A DNA stretch of 64,000 bases from Pseudomonas sp. (GTDB lineage Bacteria > Pseudomonadota > Gammaproteobacteria > Pseudomonadales > Pseudomonadaceae): NCBI RefSeq assembly GCF_017744435.1, contig NZ_JAGIBG010000001.1, positions 227,556-291,555 of the forward strand. The letters are read 5' to 3'. Shown one piece after another: positions 61,256 to 64,000 of this stretch; the stretch's first letter is position 1; each line of letters opens with the position of its first letter. A program made the translations under genes and the position numbers. Under the pieces are notes generated by a model. That model worked only from the letters and a program-made list of their open reading frames with translations. It did not search any database and was not told the origin of the DNA.

Positions 61256-61945
61256 ATGTTGATCGATACGCTTACTCAGCACATAACTGCTGCGGCGGGC
61301 CTTGGCACTGCGGCGTTTGCATTAGTTGATTCAAGCAAAACCCTATTTGGTGGTACGTCAAACTATGGTTATTTCGCGATAAGAACCACGGCAAGGCAAT
61401 TTTTTCCGTCTACCCCGAAGGAAAACAGGCCAGCGCATTCAGCCCCCGAGACGTTAGGTTTTGAAAGCCTTCGATCATCGCTTCGTGCCAATTGGTTGAA
61501 TGGCACTCCTTTAGAACAACAAAAAGCTATCGCCAAGGCGCAAATCAAACTACGCCTCAGCGAGCATACGGCAAAGGCTTATGCCCAAGTCACCAAAGTC
61601 AATGCCGATCTATTAACAGCCATCGCAAAGAAGATTGCTTCAGGTGATGCGCTTGATCCAAAGGAAAGTAACGAGTGGTCTCGCTTCGATCTCACCCTCA
61701 CCAGCATCCTGGATGAATGTTACGCAAGGGCTGATCAGCACTACCGGAATTTTTCAAAGGCCACTGCCGTAGTCCTTTCAGTGGGCCTGGCGCTTCTGGG
61801 TCAGTCCATTTACCCCACATCGTTTGATGGCTATGAGGCTGCCTTGCTCGTGGGTTTAGCCGCGACGCCGGTCGCCCCTATTGCGAAGGATCTGACCAGT
61901 GCATTGTCCACGGCGGTCAAAACAGCACAATCCCTGCGCAAGTGA
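61256..61945 (+). CDS. Predicted membrane protein, partner of downstream hydrolase
   Basis: A 230-residue protein with hydrophobic segments near residues 12-32 (AAAGLGTAAFALVDSSKTLF), about 167-187 (TAVVLSVGLALLGQSIYP) and 190-210 (YEAALLVGLAATPVAPIAKD). The middle part is a soluble helical domain with Lys/Gln-rich EQQKAIAKAQIKLRLSEHTA. ATG 61256 is chosen because GGAGCT precedes it; ATG 61244 would add four residues, and the longer upstream frame is unlikely. No family is recognised. The alpha/beta hydrolase gene follows after 12 bp, so both are likely co-translated. Confidence 0.68.
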   Translation: MLIDTLTQHITAAAGLGTAAFALVDSSKTLFGGTSNYGYFAIRTTARQFFPSTPKENRPAHSAPETLGFESLRSSLRANWLNGTPLEQQKAIAKAQIKLRLSEHTAKAYAQVTKVNADLLTAIAKKIASGDALDPKESNEWSRFDLTLTSILDECYARADQHYRNFSKATAVVLSVGLALLGQSIYPTSFDGYEAALLVGLAATPVAPIAKDLTSALSTAVKTAQSLRK

Positions 61946-61957
61946 GGCTGCAACATC

Positions 61958-62812
61958 ATGACCTGGTTTCTGGATTTGCGCGCTGACGGCGTTGGGGGCA
62001 CTCCGGCCAAGCAGGTGATGCTGCGTCAAGGGATGGGGTATTACCCGAACTTGCAGGAATTTCTGCTTCAGATTCGCGGCCGAGACGTACTGATCGGCAC
62101 CCACGGCTTCAACGTAGATAGAACTGACGGGGTTCTCGCCCTCTCCGATTGGGAGAAGTTGTTGGACCTTGGCGATAATGCGCTGTTCGTAGGTGTCCTC
62201 TGGCCAGGCGACACTCGCTGGATTCCAGTGCTGGACTACCCGTTCGAAGATACCGAGGCAATCGACAGCGCCACTCTGCTGGCCGAGTATCTGGACCTTT
62301 ATTTCAGCGATGCCACCAGCCTTTCGTTTGTCTCCCATAGCCTCGGAGCACGAATGGTTCTGGAAACGATCAGTAAGCTCAAACGCGAAACAGTCGCCCA
62401 CGTAACCCTGATGGCAGGAGCAATCAGCAGCGATTGCCTGGCAACAGCGTACCGGGCCACGGTACCGCGAATCGAGAGTTTAGCCGTCCTTGCATCGCAC
62501 TGCGATCATGTCCTGGAACTCGCGTTCCCTGTCGGCAACCCGGCAGCCGGACTGATCACCCAGGGCTCGCCTTATCACGGTGGTGCGCTGGGGCGCTATG
62601 GGCCTCAGCCTCCGCTACCCAGTAATTTGAGAACTCCCTGGCATATTCCGGATGCTTGGAAATGTGATCATGGCGACTACGTGGGAGGTAATGAAACCCA
62701 GTACCCGACCCCGACCAATTTGCCAGCGCCCGATACTCCCGTCCCGCATACTCTAGCTGCGTGGACCGCCGCCTTTGTCTCAACACAGTTCCGCAAGGCA
62801 GTCGGCCATTGA
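61958..62812 (+). CDS. Alpha/beta hydrolase (DUF900-like)
   Basis: A 284-residue hydrolase. The start has DVLIGTHGFNVDR, an oxyanion-type strand-loop (HGF); the nucleophile elbow is SFVSHSLGARMVLETIS (S-H-S-L-G); a possible acid lies in VLASHCDHVLELAFPV and the last His in the DHGDYVGG or HTLAAW region. The layout matches the DUF900/lipase-like group that acts on esters or thioesters. There is no signal peptide. It has GAGGCTGC upstream and follows a membrane protein gene after 12 bp, so the substrate may be lipid-linked. Confidence 0.82.
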   Translation: MTWFLDLRADGVGGTPAKQVMLRQGMGYYPNLQEFLLQIRGRDVLIGTHGFNVDRTDGVLALSDWEKLLDLGDNALFVGVLWPGDTRWIPVLDYPFEDTEAIDSATLLAEYLDLYFSDATSLSFVSHSLGARMVLETISKLKRETVAHVTLMAGAISSDCLATAYRATVPRIESLAVLASHCDHVLELAFPVGNPAAGLITQGSPYHGGALGRYGPQPPLPSNLRTPWHIPDAWKCDHGDYVGGNETQYPTPTNLPAPDTPVPHTLAAWTAAFVSTQFRKAVGH

Positions 62813-62919
62813 AGCTGTATTGTTAGCGCGGGCAGCTCCTGCCAGACGGTCATGGCGCTTCACCTTCAGGGAACTATCGTTGCTTGTCTGGGCATCGACT
62901 ACCGCTCGAGGTTAGCGCC

Positions 62920-63645
62920 ATGAACACCAGTGACTTACTCGAACAGCTACTTCGCGCCGGGCAGAGCTCGCAAGCGCAGCAAGGCAGCGGCGGCATGTCA
63001 ACGCAAGACGGCCTGGGTGGTTTGGGTGGCTTGCTGGGCGGCCTGCTTGGCGGCGGTAGTGCAACGGGTGGCGGCGATGGCCTGGGTGGTCTGCTGGGCG
63101 GCTTGTTGGGTGGCGGTAGCGCTAGCAGCGCTGGCGGCGCTCCCCAGGGGCGCGCCGCGGGTGGCATCAATTACGCGGCCCTGGCGTCGCTGGGCATGAT
63201 GGCGTTCCAGGCCTATCAGAGCTGGCAGCGCAGCCAGGCGGCAGCCCCGCAACAGGCGGTGCGTACAGTCGACCAATTGTCCGGCCCCGAGGCCGAGGAT
63301 CACAGCCACGCCATCTTGCGCGCGCTGATTGCCGCTGCCAAGGCTGACGGTCGCATCGACGAGCAGGAAGAACAGCTGATCTACGCGGAAATCAAACGCC
63401 AGGCCGACGACCCGCAACTGCAGCAATGGCTGGATGAAGAAGTCAGCAAGCCACTCGACGCAGCCGAGGTGGCGCGGTCGGCCAAGGACCCGGCCATGGC
63501 GGCGGAAATGTACCTGGCCAGCGTGATGCTGGTGGATGACCAGCAGGATGCAGAGCGGGCCTACCTGGATGAACTGGCCAGCGCGCTGCAGATCGATCCG
63601 ACATTGCAGGTGCACCTGGAACAGCAGGCCAAGGGGGCTGCGTGA
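62920..63645 (+). CDS. DUF533/TerB-like protein with Gly-Leu repeats
   Basis: A 241-residue protein like YebE (DUF533). Residues 36-75 consist of two copies of GLGGLLGGLLGGGSA separated by a GGG-rich turn, a low-complexity membrane-interacting segment. The next part (YAALASLGMMAFQAYQSW) is hydrophobic. The C-terminal 120 residues form a TerB-like all-helical domain with AAKADGRIDEQEEQLIYAEI. Family members sit at the inner membrane and respond to envelope stress, but function is not defined. ATG 62920 with GAGG upstream is chosen; a start 12 codons earlier is possible. It is well conserved in Pseudomonas. Confidence 0.85.
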   Translation: MNTSDLLEQLLRAGQSSQAQQGSGGMSTQDGLGGLGGLLGGLLGGGSATGGGDGLGGLLGGLLGGGSASSAGGAPQGRAAGGINYAALASLGMMAFQAYQSWQRSQAAAPQQAVRTVDQLSGPEAEDHSHAILRALIAAAKADGRIDEQEEQLIYAEIKRQADDPQLQQWLDEEVSKPLDAAEVARSAKDPAMAAEMYLASVMLVDDQQDAERAYLDELASALQIDPTLQVHLEQQAKGAA

Positions 63646-63858
63646 CGGGCTGACCTTCTGCCGCTGCTCACCTCAGCGGGAGTTGCGTGCCTGCAAGGGG
63701 ATGCCGGAACAACAGCAGCTTCGGTGGCATCGTGTTCGACAGCACCACCGGGCATGATTTGTTTGGATGCATCGTTATTTCCCTATGTATTCGGCCTCAG
63801 AAGGCGCCGAGCCGTGCATCGATACCGGCCTGCCTGGCCAGTGCAATCAGGCCTGAGC

Positions 63859-64000
63859 TCAGTGCCCACTGTGTGTCCGCGGCCGAGCGGTCCGTTTGGA
63901 ACGGGGCGTCAAGATGGCCAAGGCGATTGCCACGATGAAGAGCGCTGGCACGTCGCCTGCCAAGTGCCCCATTTGCCCCGGCTGGGTGACTGCCTGGACA
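63859..64000 (-). CDS. C-terminal end of a probable membrane protein, cut by window edge
   Basis: On the minus strand a frame with strong GC-third-position bias enters from the right edge and ends at TGA (63859-63861). It encodes about 46 residues with a hydrophobic helix, PALFIVAIALAILTP, and a basic tail RSKRTARPRTHSGH. This looks like the end of a multi-pass transporter (an MFS or similar protein), but too little is visible to name it. The 213 bp between it and the DUF533-like stop show no gene. Confidence 0.4.
   Translation of the reverse strand, partial: VQAVTQPGQMGHLAGDVPALFIVAIALAILTPRSKRTARPRTHSGH

Noticed and set aside
45690..62900. Prophage or integrative element
   Set aside because: No integrase, phage structural gene, attachment repeat or tRNA was seen; only the general look of accessory DNA supports acquisition.

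Overview
The window is a GC-rich chromosomal segment of a Pseudomonas putida-group bacterium. The evidence is the many head-to-head pairs of the roughly 34-bp P. putida-type REP palindrome, strong GC preference at third codon positions, a creatinase that keeps every active-site residue I checked against the P. putida enzyme, and Pseudomonas-type families (DUF2388, class II PHA synthase, FecI/FecR/TonB receptor). No rRNA, tRNA, CRISPR array, integrase or intact insertion sequence was seen.

Region by region. 1-4.3 kb: 3' part of ppnN, a membrane diguanylate cyclase and pssA. 4.3-8.1 kb: a creatine module (GlxA-type AraC regulator, MHS-family transporter, creatinase). 8.3-12.9 kb: katG with an intrinsic terminator, a LysR regulator, a lipoprotein and a DUF2388 protein. 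13.0-20.5 kb: the glycolate/glyoxylate locus glcC<>glcDEFG-glcB, with two near-identical palindromic operators between glcC and glcD. 20.6-30 kb: single genes and divergent regulator/target pairs (flavin reductase-like, MocR regulator with CynX-like transporter and AhpD-like protein, TauE, GST, DUF6508, MFS efflux pump with LysR). 30-34.6 kb: a TetR regulator divergent from an amidohydrolase/MFS/2-hydroxyacid dehydrogenase operon of unknown substrate. 34.7-38.7 kb: an iron-uptake sigma/anti-sigma/TonB receptor unit behind a Fur-box-like site. 38.8-45.7 kb: FNT channel, thioredoxin-reductase-like flavoprotein with a divergent Rrf2 regulator, SulP transporter with DUF2252 protein, and a 5'-nucleotidase.

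From about 45.7 kb the character changes. REP pairs stop after 39.9 kb, gene spacing loosens, some genes are AT-richer and many proteins are unfamiliar. It begins with a doubly broken P-loop kinase pseudogene and a small lipoprotein. A compact unfamiliar module follows (47.08-52.23 kb): a 39-residue membrane-like peptide, protein A (PH-like motif, TerB-like segment, Gly-rich hydrophobic stretch), translationally coupled protein B (large, no named family), and protein C (two copies of the same PH-like motif). Next is a three-helix membrane protein with a C-terminal winged helix. This block is my best candidate for an undescribed system. It has the look of a membrane-associated stress or conflict system, but its function is not demonstrated by sequence alone.

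The remainder holds a stand-alone class II PHA synthase paralogue, a methyltransferase, SnoaL-like and GNAT proteins, a chitosanase-like/peptidoglycan-binding protein, a secreted unknown, a PhoD-like phosphatase, a membrane protein paired with an alpha/beta hydrolase, a DUF533/TerB-type protein with an exact Gly-Leu repeat, and the probable C-terminal end of a membrane protein at the right edge.
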